From Poecilobothrus nobilitatus (Eukaryota; Arthropoda; Insecta; Diptera; Dolichopodidae): a DNA stretch of 64,000 nt. The translations under genes were made by a program, and so were the position numbers. This document shows, one piece after another, positions 49,117 to 60,302 of this stretch. Location: the NCBI GenBank assembly GCA_947095535.1, contig OX352773.1, positions 105,291,948 to 105,355,947 on the forward strand, written 5' to 3'. Under the pieces are notes generated by a model that saw only the letters and a program-made list of their open reading frames with translations, searched no databases and had not been told where the DNA came from. Every line of letters begins with the position of its first letter. Position 1 is the stretch's first letter.

Positions 49117-50107
49117 TTATACCCTACACCTAAAAAATTCAAATTAAATTAATTTTAATCCATAAGTTATTTTAGTTAGGTATTTAATATAATTAAGCTA
49201 AAAAAATAAATGCTTTTACAACATTTGTACAAAACTTCAGATTTCAATCTTTATTAAATTCGAAAATATGCTTGTTAGGTCTTGGGAAGTGTGTGAAGGC
49301 ACGCGGACCACCACCCCAATTTATGTCAAATTTTAGAGACATCAACAGGGTAGAACATTCTTATATCAAATTTCAAGTTTATATATTTATTAATTTCGAA
49401 GATATGCTTGTTTGGTTTTGGAGTTGTGTGGCAGATACCCGAACAACCATTCCAATTAATCTTAAATTTTGGACAAATCAGGGATTCAGGAAACAACACC
49501 TTAGTACCAAATTTGAAGTTTCTATCTTTATTAATTTCGAAGATATGCTTGTTCGGTTTTGGGAGTTGTATGGGAGGTACTCGAAGGACCACTTCAATTC
49601 ATCACAAATGTTAGGCAAATCAGGGATTTAGGAAACAGCACCCTCGTATAAAATTTGAAGTTCCTATCTTTATTAATTTCGAAGATATGCTTGTTCGGTT
49701 TTGGGAGTTGTATGGGAGGTACCCGAACAGCTCCTCCAATTCATCTCAAATTTTAGGGATTCAGGAAACCACACCCTCGTACAAAATTTTAGGTTTCTAT
49801 CCTTATTAATTTCGAATATATGCGTATTCGGTTTTGGGAGTTGTATGGGAGGTACTCGAACGCATGGTCCGATTTCGCCCATTTACAATCCCCGCCTTAC
49901 CTTAGTCAATGTTAACCTACAGTATAAATTTCATCAAGATAGCATCATTATTTTTTAAGTTATCGTGCGTACGGACGGACATCGCTAAATCGACTTAGGA
50001 GGTGATCCTGATTCAGAATATATGTACATGTCTATACCTAACCCGCTTCCTTTTGGTGGTTACAAACACCATACCAAAGTTAATATACCCTATACTTAAT
50101 GTGTAGG
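49117..50107 (-). mobile_element. repeat element with inverted ends and five internal ~140-bp repeats
   Basis: The ends 'tttataccctacac' (49117-49130) and 'gtgtagggtataaaa' (about 50094-50108) are inverted. On the minus strand the right end opens with a TATACCCTA...TAGGGTATA hairpin, then 'gtttgtaaccacc', 'aatcaggatcacctcctaag', 'cgatttagcgatgtccgtcc': the same head plan as the other hairpin-headed repeats. The interior holds five tandem units (landmark 'tcga(a/g)atatg' at 49260, 49396, 49537, 49679 and 49812; spacing 136, 141, 142 and 133 bp). Short open frames here are by-products of the repeat period. Confidence 0.7.
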
Positions 50108-50117
50108 GTATAAAAGG

Positions 50118-50195
50118 TTAAAATAAAAGCTGAAGGCATTAAATGCATAACTATAAACTTAATTTTTGAAAATATTGCCTTCAGCTTTTATATTA
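50118..50195. repeat. hairpin around 'aaaagctgaaggca'
   Basis: 'taaaataaaagctgaaggca' (50118-50137) and 'tgccttcagctttta' (50176-50190) are reverse complements separated by about 38 bp. It sits between the inverted-end element and the inverted macro-repeat fragment. Confidence 0.6.
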
Positions 50196-50204
50196 ATTTC
50201 ACGG

Positions 50205-50395
50205 ACTTTATGGCACATATATATATATAAATGCTATAATGAGATAAATTTTTTTAAAGAAACTTCCATCGCATCGCATATAATTTAGAAAAGAAACAGA
50301 ATTTACAGAAAAATCCGCAATTAAAAATTGATTTTATACTTTTTAGTTCAAAAAAAGCTGTTTTTAAAAAAAATTTTTTTATATTATTTTATTTC
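50205..50395 (-). repeat. diverged inverted copy of the macro-repeat tail
   Basis: The reverse complement matches 33277-33445: 'acagct(g/t)tttttgaactaaaaagta', then 'ctaaattatat', then 'gaagtttctttaaaaaaatt' and 'gccataaa'. It is clearly diverged, so it is older than the tandem amplification. Confidence 0.65.
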
Positions 50396-52981
50396 AGAAA
50401 TATGTCCATAAAGCAAGTAGGTAAAAAGACACTTTGTCATGGGAAAAAAATTAGCTCTTTCAAAATTTGATGAGCAATAAAAACATAAAGTCAGTAGGTG
50501 CTGTACTACATTATGGTCTTTCATAATTGAAATGCGATTTTATGTTTCGCAGCACAAAAGCTTACCAAGCTAATTTGGTTACAATCCATTAACCTGTTTC
50601 GGCACCAGGGCGCAATGACGTTTTTAAGTTTTTTGCTGTCTTGCTTAAACGTTTTGACCAATTGAGTTGAAAATTTGTGTTGCACAAGTGTTGCACTTTA
50701 ATGCAGAATTTTATTCAATTCGTGATATATTAAACCATTTCGGCATAATATTCTGCCAAAAAAAATGTTGTTTCCACGTTGTTTGCAATTTTGCATGATG
50801 AATTTACAGTTTTAAAGAAAGCCGGTGACAAATTTTTGTTAACCTTTGTTAAGACTTTTCTACTCGAGTAGCTAATAAAAATATTCTGCCCAATACTATA
50901 TGTTTAATACCCACACATTTTGGTTCAGTATTTAATCAAAAATTAGTACAAACATATTCAAAGAACAGAAAATCTTACAGTTCTTACACATTATTTTAGC
51001 CTTATTTAATATCACACATTATTATGTATTAGCAAAAGTTAGGGAAAGATAAAAAACAATGTAGTTTAAGTTTTTTAAATCGAAAATATGTAAAACAGAA
51101 CCTGAAAAATACACATTTTAAAATATGACTTTTTTAAATTTGAGGAGCTGTAGCTGCGTAACGGTGGGCCATATAAAATGTTCGTCTGCAACATTCATTT
51201 TTAATCTCTTAAAATTGTTAAAATTTATTTGCTTTCATTAAACAGTGTATAAGTTTTGAAAACAGATGGACGGACAGAGTGAAACTAATACACAAATTTT
51301 TCAAAATTCATAAATTCATAAAAACATGACGCGACATTACTTACGGAAAAAATGTACTGGAGGATAATTTTTAATTCAAATCAGGTTTCGGTATTCGCAA
51401 TTATATTGCTAAAATTTATTTCATCCTAATAGTGAACTCAATAGATTACTGATTCCTTTAAAGATTTTTTGCAAACGAATTGTGTTTAATTCATCGCTCT
51501 GTTTATTCAATTTAGGCGCGAGTTATAGCTATCATTGAAATGCTTCCGGAAAAAACATTTCATTGAAAATTTATACTTTTTTCCGTATAGGCGATTATAG
51601 CAATCAGAGAAAACTGTCAGTTAAATTATTTGGCAAATAGCAAATGACAATAATGAAGGCAAAATAAAAATAAATGTAATTTAAATTTAAATAAAGAATA
51701 AAAAAAGATTACTTTATTTAATAATGACATTGCCTGAATTGAGAAGAATAAAAAAGAAAAATTTTCTATAATTAATTTTTTTTTTTACTTTTTTTGAAAT
51801 TTCCATTTTAAAACAAAAAATTATAAAACTAAACTTAAACAAAATAATAAAAAAATAAAAGTCCAAAAAAGTCCATTTAAGTCCAAACTCATTAAAATAC
51901 AAAATCATCATGATATATATCAAGAATTGCATCAGAATTTTTTTCAATGACAAACTGAAATGGGAAGAAATGAAACATATGTCATTGAAACAATTTTGTT
52001 TCATTAGCAAAATCACTGATTAGTTGTTCAGGAAAATAATAACCAATCCGGAAAATAATAAAATTGATTTTTTTTTTAAATATTTAACTTAGCAGAATTT
52101 ATTCTTTAGAAATTATTTAATCCTTAAATCAACACTTTTGTTAAATTTTAAATGTCTTTGCTGCAAAAAAATTTAAAATAAACATTTTAGATAGCTATAA
52201 CTGGCGTCTTACTAAAAAAAACTGAATCAAATAATATTAACTAAATATAATTAAACGTAAAAAGAATTAAAGTGTTAAGCTACCAGGCAGTTAAATTAAG
52301 TAAATTAATGCAAAAATAAAAGTTAATAATTTTATTTTCATAAAACCAACAAAATACTCAGGGCAGTGCCATACATTTTTCCTAGTATTAAATAAAACTG
52401 CAATTCTTATGTATCACTAGAATAAATAATTGTGTTACGCTAAGTTCCGGTTTAATTAATAATGGTATTAATTATTGAGTTAAATGGGAAATAAAATTTA
52501 TTAAAGTAATTTAAGTTTATCTTTTTTTATGTAGTTATATCATAATATTAACGTTTTAAAATAATAAGAAATGTTAATTATATATATATGTATAAAAATC
52601 CTGTATTTTTCTGTATAAAAGATTATTATGATAAGTTGATTAAAGATTATTAACTTAAAATGTTTAATAATAATATGCTACAGATTCTACTGTTTGAAAA
52701 AAAGCACACTGAAATTTTTTTTAAATATGCCTAACGTAATTTATATCCTTATTTTCAATTTGGACACCAACTCTTCATTTATACCTTCCTTAAAATTTGT
52801 TGAAAAACTAAGATAAAAAGGTTTGTGGATGGTATCAAAAATCGACATTTATGATAATAACAAACCTGTTTTTCCTACTATTTCAATACTTTCCTTAGTC
52901 TTTGGGTACGAGAAAGTAAAATTCTAAAATATTAATATGCTATTGCAGATTAAACCGAATAAATATTTTTTATTTTTTCAG
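50396..52981. other. rest of the giant intron, mostly unremarkable
   Basis: Around 51140-51290 are inverted, degraded words of the hairpin-headed repeat ('ggagctgtagctgcgtaacgg', 'gatggacggacag'). The rest is AT-rich with no coding or repeat structure recognised. It ends in the polypyrimidine tract of the acceptor at 52981. Confidence 0.5.
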
Positions 52982-53198
52982 AACTAGAATCTCTTTTAAT
53001 GAAAGAAATGTCTCAGACGTTATCTCATTTAGTTTATTCAGCTGCTGTAAGACTTATGAATTTAGCAGAAAACTTTGAAACGCCTATTAAAGGAACAAAA
53101 GAATACGATGTACTTGGTAATACAATATTAAAATCATTTGAATCGATTCTCAAACCCATTCCAGGATATAATAAAATTCATATTGTTGATTTTAAAAA
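52982..53198 (+). CDS. DOMON membrane protein gene, exon: start of SEA-like region
   Basis: A strong acceptor (T-rich then CAG) at 52981 and donor 'aa|gtaatt' at 53199. The first two bases complete the Gln codon begun at 7282. It encodes about 72 residues, helical at first ('MKEMSQTLSHLVYSAAVRLM') then 'GTKEYDVLGN' and 'IPGYNKIHIVDFK', resembling the first half of a SEA-type domain that precedes a membrane anchor. The methionine at 52999 is internal if spliced as proposed, but could serve as a start if this is a separate gene. Confidence 0.8.
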
Positions 53199-53264
53199 GT
53201 AATTATTAATAAAACAAATTTCCGCTCTAAAGGCTTTTTTTTACTGTAAACATTTTATTTTCAG

Positions 53265-53500
53265 AGAAGGAACTAAAACAATGATTGCTAAGTTCAATAT
53301 TTTCTTAGACAAAGAGCTTTACCAAAAAACAAGGCAATCAAAATTAGAACTAATGACAAATATGGTTAATAAAGTTGATTCAGAAAAAGATAATTTTGAT
53401 GGTTTATTTATAAAGCGTATATTAAAAGACAATATCGAAACGGGAAAAGTTGGGTTTTTAACGGTCGATCCAATGTATCTACATTTTGAATCGTTAGAGT
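53265..53500 (+). CDS. DOMON membrane protein gene, exon: second half of SEA-like region
   Basis: The acceptor 'attttcag' ends at 53264. The base at 53265 completes a Lys codon left open by the previous exon. It encodes about 78 residues: 'IAKFNIFLDKELY', a helical Lys/Asp-rich stretch, then 'IETGKVGFLTVDP' and 'LHFESLE'. The strand-helix-strand pattern suits a SEA fold; assignment is by pattern only. Strong donor 't|gtaagt' at 53501, phase 1. Confidence 0.8.
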
Positions 53501-53564
53501 GTAAGTTGTAAATGATTAAGTTAGTTTAAATAATGCATATTTGATTTTTTTTTTTTTTAAGTAG

Positions 53565-53734
53565 ATAAAACTTCAAATAGGAACTATGGTTTATTAGCTT
53601 CATATTTTCAACTATCTGAAGTTCGTTTATACACAGTTTTAGGATGTATAGGCGGTTTATTGCTGATTGCTCTTATTCAGGCAGTTTGTACAATTTATAA
53701 AACATCGAAAAAATGCCGAAATCAGAAGGTATAA
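53565..53734 (+). CDS. DOMON membrane protein gene, exon: transmembrane segment and short cytoplasmic tail
   Basis: Encodes a juxtamembrane stretch, then a hydrophobic segment including 'GCIGGLLLIALIQAVC', then a basic tail ('KTSKKCRNQK'), so a type I membrane protein is likely. The acceptor is a tandem AAG/TAG at 53559-53564; both choices keep the frame. At the end the frame reads Lys-Val-stop (TAA 53732-53734), but 'cagaag|gtataa' at 53729 is also a usable donor, so the tail may continue in an exon outside the window. Confidence 0.8.
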
Positions 53735-54944
53735 CTCTAATGCTATATAATTTTATAAATGATTTAATTTTTTCAGATATAATAAGAATTTATTTTCTTT
53801 TGAAAATCATTATAAAATACCTAGATTTTTTATTTCAATTGCTGAGTTTTACTATATATGTTACTATACAATTGCTGTGTCTCTAAAAGTTATTTGACTA
53901 AATAATTACTGGTTTACAGTGTACTACTTTTTAGTAAACAGTAATACAAGTTTAGTATAAGTAGTAACCAGTTCAATTTTGAACAAATAAATTAACACTA
54001 TAAAAAATTTTTACATAGACCTCCTCGATAATTATAATTCTTAACCATTTATAGACGACAGAAAATATTTTAGTAATTTGGTAATATACCATTATAACAT
54101 TAAATTTCAAAATTTCGCGTTGCTAATATCTCTTAAAGGTTAACATTCCGAAATTTCTAATTCTCTGAGGAATAAAATTTTACATTCCTCGTAACAGAAT
54201 AAATATTGCATTCTCAGTTGCCAGATGTGATTTACCTGTCTTAAATCTCAGTTCCTAAAATATAAATTCCATTTCCTTTTAAATAATAATTCTTTAATAT
54301 TTCTTTTAACTAACAAAACTATCAAATTACTATCTTTAATATATATTAATTTAATTTTTCTTTTCGCGATAAACAATTATGATGTCTGAAAATTTTGGAA
54401 CTATAGTTGTTTGCAACTGTACCATTTTAAGCACTGAAATATCCAACTGTATATTTTTAGTAAATTATTAAGTACAGTTATAATTTGGTCTTTACCGAGT
54501 TAAGTTTATATATAGCTAAATAGCTGTCATTAAAAATATGCTATCAAAATTAAAGTAAATTATTGTATTTTTCTTTTTAATCTTTTTTTGAGTTCTGGTT
54601 AATTCAAATATGTGTACCTAACGCTTCAAAATTTATACAAATTTTTCAAATAATTTAGTCTGTGCAAACATTTTAATTTTTAAAATTTTCTTTGTAAAAA
54701 ACATTTATTAAAATGGTAACATCTTCATCAAAAATCGAGAAAGAATACACTTTGTCAACTCTAGAATAATCGCACAAACAAACTTATACAGTTTCCATAA
54801 AATTGTATCATTTCTTTTTACCAAATTCAGTCAAATCATTTAATTAAGTACATTGATATAATTACGTAAATTTCGAAGTTGAATTACAGCTACACAAACT
54901 CGTTGCGTCAAACCTATCCAATTTAACAAACACATTTTGCCAGA
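53735..54944. other. AT-rich sequence after the last visible exon
   Basis: No coding signal and no repeat recognised. It is 3' UTR plus intergenic DNA if the stop at 53732 is used, otherwise intron. Confidence 0.4.
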
Positions 54945-55558
54945 AAATTTGCATTTGAAAATATGTGGTCTAGTGGTTGAGCACGTGCCTTATTAATCCA
55001 GGAAGTTCGGATTTAAATTCTGCACAGGTAGCACATATCAGAATCTATAATTTCTTAAATGGAAGCTTAATATTGTTTATCTTATATAATACTTTATGAA
55101 ATACAACTAAAACATATGAAAATTAAAAATTTTAAATTTCGCTATTTTCATCTCACTGCTCCGGATCAAACCATGCAGATATTGTAGCATTCTAAAAATA
55201 CTTACATATATTTGAGTAAAATGAAGTAGTTATCTCGAACTGTATTGGTTCTAGCCCTTTTGACCATTTCAGTAAGCTTAAGATTAAAAGTAATTCAAAT
55301 ATAATTGAAGATTACTTTACAAGTGATTCAAGTACTAATTATTCTATTACTAGTCATTCAAATAAACTTAATATAAAACGTACTAACAATATAAAAACTG
55401 GTATAACAAAACTTCTTGTTATACAAGTAGTTTCATCTTTCACTTTAATTCCAAAAACAAAATCACCAAAAATTATAATTAAACTGAACCTATTAACTTT
55501 TAATGTACTATTTAAAAATTCTAAAACTAATAAAACTAATTCTAGGCATTTTTATTCT
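54945..55558 (+). repeat. tRNA-headed repeat, copy 1, left part
   Basis: Begins 'tttgcatttgaaaatatg' then a tRNA-like head with box A TGGTCTAGTGG (54966-54976) and a degenerate box B (near 55009-55022). It is nearly identical to 62629-63240. It is cut off at its right by the LINE insertion. Confidence 0.85.
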
Positions 55559-55559
55559 A

Positions 55560-58500
55560 ATTTTATTTTTTTTTTTTTTACGAGGGTTGGTGGAAAACTC
55601 GAAAGTCACCAAGAGGAACTGCACGTGCTTCTTCAGGGTAGTATCGGACTTTAACCAACCAAAACCACCCCCTTTTAAAACCAAACTTTAGGATGGAACC
55701 TTTAATACGAATGTACAGTTTGATTTTGTGGATAGGGATGTGGGAAGGATAATTGGGAAAATTGGAATTAGGAAATTTGGATTATGGGGGATAGGTAGGA
55801 AAATTTTGGGGGACATTTTGAAGAAAGATGTTGATGTTCTTCTTAAACTTAAGTAAATCGTACACATAAGAATTACCAACTTTAGGGAACACATGCGATG
55901 GTATATGGTTCCACAGGCGGGACGTGCGCATGACAAACGAATTTCCATAAGCTGTATTTCGCCATCTTGAAATCTCTACATGGTAAGGATGAGCTTCTGT
56001 GCCCGTCTTGTTTCTCGCTGGAAAACTTTGAGCGGAGGCATTAACTGTTTTAATTCATTTGAGCAGGTGTTAATTCCTACGAGATATCTATAAAACAAGG
56101 TTAGTGACCCAACTGTGCGACGATGACTGAGTGGAGTGAGCATTGAAGTTACACTGGGGTCGTTGATAAGACGAATAGCTCTGTTTTGCACATTATCTAG
56201 GTAACCCAGCGCTGTTTGCGGGCCTGCAGCCCAAATGTGTGCATTATACTCCATTTTCGGCCGAATGTACGTTTTATAGATATTGAGAAGATCAGATGCA
56301 GAAAAGTAAGTTTTGCAGCGATACAAAAAACCCAAACATTTAGCTGCATCTCTAGCTATACCAAAAATGTGATTTGACCAAGTCAATTTTTGGTTTAACT
56401 CGATACCCAACATGTTTAAATCTGTTGAATGCTGCAAAACCTCTCCCTGGAATAATAGGTTGGGAATAGTAGTGGCAATTTTTCGCGAGATCAGACAGCA
56501 TTGGGTTTTTTTCGTGTTGAAGTCAACTCTGTTGACTGGACCCCATTTTTGAATTTTGGCTAAATCGTTATTTAGTTCACTAATAGTGAAATTTTTGCTG
56601 TTATATTAATCTGGTGATTAGTGTTACAGCGGCTATGAAATTCATAGGAAGCTACAAGGGTGCTGTCGTCTGCAAAACTATGGATCGGATTGGAGGTTAA
56701 AGAAAGTAGGTCATTAATAAATATTAAGAAAATAGTGGGGGATAAAACTGATCCTTGAGGGACACCAGCATTTATTTTGAATTTGTCAGATGAATATCCA
56801 TCGACCAGTACAGAAATCGTACGATTCGAAAGGAAATCTCCAATCCATTTTAGAAAGACCCTACCTAGACCTATTGCTTTGCAAACTCGATCGAAAGCCT
56901 TAGAAATATTAAGAGCCACAACATCAGATTCACTAGAATGATGAAGGCTAATGCTTAGCTTCTCACAAAGGTAAGTCATGAGATCACAGGTTGAACGAAG
57001 GGGTCTGAACCCGTATTGACGATCATGAAGCAGACCTTTGTGATCCAGATATTTCAGAAGCTTTTGGTTCACAATTTTCTCCATTACTTTGGAGAGGACC
57101 GAAGTTATAGCAATAGAGCGGTAGTTGGAGGAATCGCTTTTATTACCTTTTTTGGGAATTGGGAAAACATGTGCAACCTTCCATTGGATAGGATGAATAC
57201 CCGAAGTGAAGGAGAGGTAGAAAAGGTTGCGCAGAGGTTTTGAAATACTGGACTAGGTATTTTTAAGCAACATGGTGGTTATACCATCTGGACCGGCTGA
57301 CTTATTTGTATCCAGATTTTTCAAGATTTTCATCACCGCCCGCGTCCTAAAGTAAATTTTTCCAAAGGAGCAGCCAACTCGGGGAACAGAACGTGGCATC
57401 TGAGCTGACTGTGGCAGTGTCGAATTAGAAGCGAACTGCTTGCCAAATAAGTTCGCTTTCTCTCTAGAATCTGATACTGTTTTGCTATTATTATCAACAA
57501 GTGGTGGAAAAGAAGACCCTCTAACGTCTTCTTTTAGACTTTTAGCAAATGTCCAAAAGGATTTGCTATTCTTTGGCATGTGGATGAACGTTTCAACCCT
57601 TGCTTGAACAAGAATTTTTGCTTGTTGATAATTCTCTTGCATCGGTTTCCCACCACTATATAGTTGGCCCTGTAAGCCTCCGATCTATTGTTTTGATACA
57701 GTTTAAAAGCCTCCTCTTTTCTAAAAATGCCTTCTTTGAAAATGCGATTAAACCAAGATTTGGGCCTCCTCTTAACAGAATGAGGAATGAATAACCTCAT
57801 TCTAAGTAAAATAGTTTCACTAATCGCATTTGCAGCAAAGTTAATATTCTTATTACGGAAGCAGAATGACCAATCAAATGATCTAAAAAAGTTGTTAAGA
57901 CCCTCCCAGTCAGCATGGCTGTAGCGCCAAACTAATTTTTTAGGAGGGGACCTCTGATTGGGAATTGGGCTTACCAGGAAACTTGTCTTAACCAAACAAT
58001 GATCGGAATTACCCAGGGGGCAACCAACTGAAAACTCATATTTTTCAGGGTGTGAGGTGAGAAACAGATCCAAGAGGTGACCTTCTTGATCAGCACGGTC
58101 CAGGATCCTAGTGGGATTTTTAACAAGTTGAGAAAGGTGGAACAGTGTGGAGATTAGTTCAACTTGTTTCCCAATTGAGTTTTGACTCGGGGAGATGTTG
58201 TTCGAAAAATGAAGCCAGTCCCTGTTATGAATGTTGAAAACAATTTCAGATTCTGGAGATGCGTCCAAAATTTCATTGATCTGGTTCGATAGATTTTCAA
58301 TTTCCATAGCAGTGTCTTATTCATTTAAGTTGGGTGATCTGTATAGAAAACAGAAATGTATGACATGCTTTCCAACGAGAATTTTTACCCAAATGTAGTG
58401 GAAGGTCGGGCTAGAACATTTATATTTTGGAAGTGTGTCGAAAGCAATGTCATTTTTTATATAGATAGCGATACCTCTTTTGGGTACGAAGTGTGAAATA

Positions 58501-59535
58501 AGTGAGTAGCCTGTAACATTAAAGTTACCATTGTGATTACTGACTTGTGTTTCACATAGGTCTAAAATTGCTGGTTTAATTGAACTAAGATGGCACTCGA
58601 CGGCATGAAAATTCGTTTGCGACCCGCGTATATTACAGAAATTAATATTAAAATTGGTAATTTTGTTGGAAAACAATTAATGCAAAACAAAAAAGCAATA
58701 AAAAAAAATCAGAATAACGTTGAAATTTAAATTTAATTTAAAATTATGATCAAAATCGGAATTAAAATAGAATCAAATTGTAATTAAAACCAAGATTAAC
58801 CAAAATCAAAATCTGAATTAAAATAAATTAAAGTATATAATTTAATATTACAGTAAAAATTGAAATGAACAAAAATTAAAATTCAATCAAAATTAAAATC
58901 GAAATCAAAAGTAAAAGTGTACGATTTAAATAACCCGAGCTTGACAACACTTTAAAATAAATTATTAACAATATCAATACCTTGATATCGTACTAATAAT
59001 TTTGATATTTTAATATTTTGCTTTGAGGGAGCAAACGGTTTATAACAACGTTCAACAGTTTTTAATATACACTTTTAAGTGACCTTATTGAACGTAGGTA
59101 CAACCACAAACTCACCAAAAGCAAAAATACCACCAGAAATTAATAAATTAAATTACGGTAATAACTATGGTGGTATAAAAAAAAATTGAGCGAATTGAGA
59201 ATGAAGGAAGAACTCCAGCATCCATCATACGGGTGGGAGGGAGATAGATATAAAAATTGTTTTGTTTACGACAAATTGATTTTAAGATGAAATAAGAAAT
59301 AAAAAATAAATGTAAATTAAAGTAAACAAAACCAACCGAACGCGTTTAATTAGAAGTTATAATTGTAAAACTAAAAATTATTCGAGTTTAATAAATAGAT
59401 ATGTAGTTCAAAAAATTAAAATCAAAAAGAAAAAAAAAAATTTTTAATATTTTAATATAAAAAAAAAAAAATTGTAATGTGTAAATAATTTTAGAATAAG
59501 AAAAAAATGTATAGTTCTTGTATAGTAAGAATATG
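55560..59535 (-). mobile_element. nearly full-length CR1/jockey-like LINE inserted in the tRNA-headed repeat
   Basis: A T-run at 55562-55579 is the poly(A) tail of this minus-strand element. The ORF2 relic lies at 58676 to about 55700. A plausible 5' leader of AT-rich sequence with one GC-richer patch ('catacgggtgggaggg', near 59227) runs to about 59535. The left flank 'attctaa' and right flank 'aattctaaag' could be target duplications. The uninterrupted target is preserved at 63230-63270. Two shorter family members lie at 9511-10730 and 10994-11336. No ORF1 recognised. Confidence 0.8.
55700..58676 (-). pseudogene. LINE ORF2 relic: endonuclease and reverse transcriptase
   Basis: From 58676: an APE-type endonuclease start ('INFCNIRGSQTNFHAVECHL', 'LDLCETQVS', 'RGIAIYI'), a nonsense codon at 58317-58319, then 'EGHLLDLFLTSHP' and 'GNSDHCLV' (endonuclease end, active-site SDH) in the same frame to 57534. 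After a frameshift the reverse transcriptase runs from 57642: 'NKSAGPDGI', a stop at 57253-57255, 'YGFRPLRSTCDLM', 'ISKAFDRV', 'AGVPQGSVLSP', and F-A-D-D at 56665-56676. Another frameshift near 56580 leads to 'LTWSNHIFGIARDAAKCLGF' and 'RAIRLINDP' to 55976, then broken frames. Two stops and at least two frameshifts: recently dead. Confidence 0.85.
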
Positions 59536-60302
59536 TATAATTCTAAAGAAGTTTTTAACCCTTCTTTAAATAAACATATTAGCAACTCATTTATAAAAAG
59601 CAAACTTTTGAAAATTAAACGTTCAATCTCCTATTCGCTACCGAAATATCTAAATTTTGTCCAAATCCAAACTATCAACCCACATATTAATAATTCTAAA
59701 GTAGAAAAAAATTATTTTTAACTAATGCTTCTTTGTTCCTTTAATTATTGACAATAACGATATAAGTATTTAGTCAAAAGGAACTTAAAATCATTAAAAA
59801 ATAATAAAACAAAGCATGGCTGAACATTATTAAAAGTATTAATATCACTGATTATAACTGATTAATCCTATTTAATAATTTTAAAACAATGGCGGACAAT
59901 CTTTATTCTAACTATGCTCACAACATAGTTAGTACTATATTCTAACTAACTATGTCTACAGCACCACCAATATTACAGCTAATCCAAAACTATTTTGGAA
60001 GTTTCCTAATTCCAAAAGAAAAAGTGATCAAAACTCTGCTTTTATAAATTTATGAATTTCAAAAACTCTACCGTAGTACCTCTAGTAACGACTTCAAAAT
60101 AATTTGTAAATTTTTCTGTGACTTTTTATTTTCAAAGTACTCTTCTTCTACTTTTAGACTCATAATAATATTAAATTTTAGAGTCAGAATAAAATTAAAT
60201 TGATCTAAGGTGGGCGAATCAAAATGCGCCCAACTTAATGTATAGGAAAACTAATATTTTATACTCAATATATTTTATAATTCATTTTTCAAAATCAATG
60301 TA
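59536..60302 (+). repeat. tRNA-headed repeat, copy 1, right part
   Basis: Resumes with 'ctaaagaagtttttaaccc' and matches 63258-64000 almost throughout. A short frame ('NPSLNKHISNSFIKSKLLKI') is present in both copies but is not clearly coding. Near 59910-59950 the word 'taactatg' and its complement repeat several times ('aacatagttag'). Confidence 0.85.

Larger units (their letters stand above)
43123..49178 (+). repeat. 9.4-kb macro-repeat, copy 3 (truncated, about 6.06 kb)
   Basis: Starts at the same point as copies 1 and 2 and follows them until about 49153-49178, where homology ends inside the sequence matching 30490-30515. It has private changes: a 17-bp deletion at about 43987 between two 'caaagttac' repeats, a 13-bp tandem duplication 'tttcttatataag' at 44028-44053, a 170-bp deletion at about 44100 (lost bases correspond to 34687-34856), and an insertion near 46640. 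Confidence 0.95.
7283..52981 (+). other. giant intron (45.7 kb) packed with mobile elements
   Basis: The donor GTAAGT is at 7283 and the acceptor 'tttttttcag' ends at 52981. Phase 1 is kept across it. Nearly all recognisable content is transposon relics on both strands plus the 9.4-kb macro-repeat; no other host gene was recognised inside. The link between the two exon groups is inferred from matching phase, orientation and complementary protein architecture (ectodomain, then SEA-like region and membrane anchor). The alternative is two separate partial genes. Confidence 0.65.

Noticed and set aside
49272..49958. Overlapping ORFs on both strands (up to 119 residues)
   Set aside because: They arise from the ~140-bp tandem repeats, whose period leaves several frames open. 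The translations simply repeat themselves.
51714..52016. A 100-residue minus-strand ORF in the intron
   Set aside because: Almost entirely Phe/Ile/Lys/Asn from AT-rich sequence, with no domain pattern.
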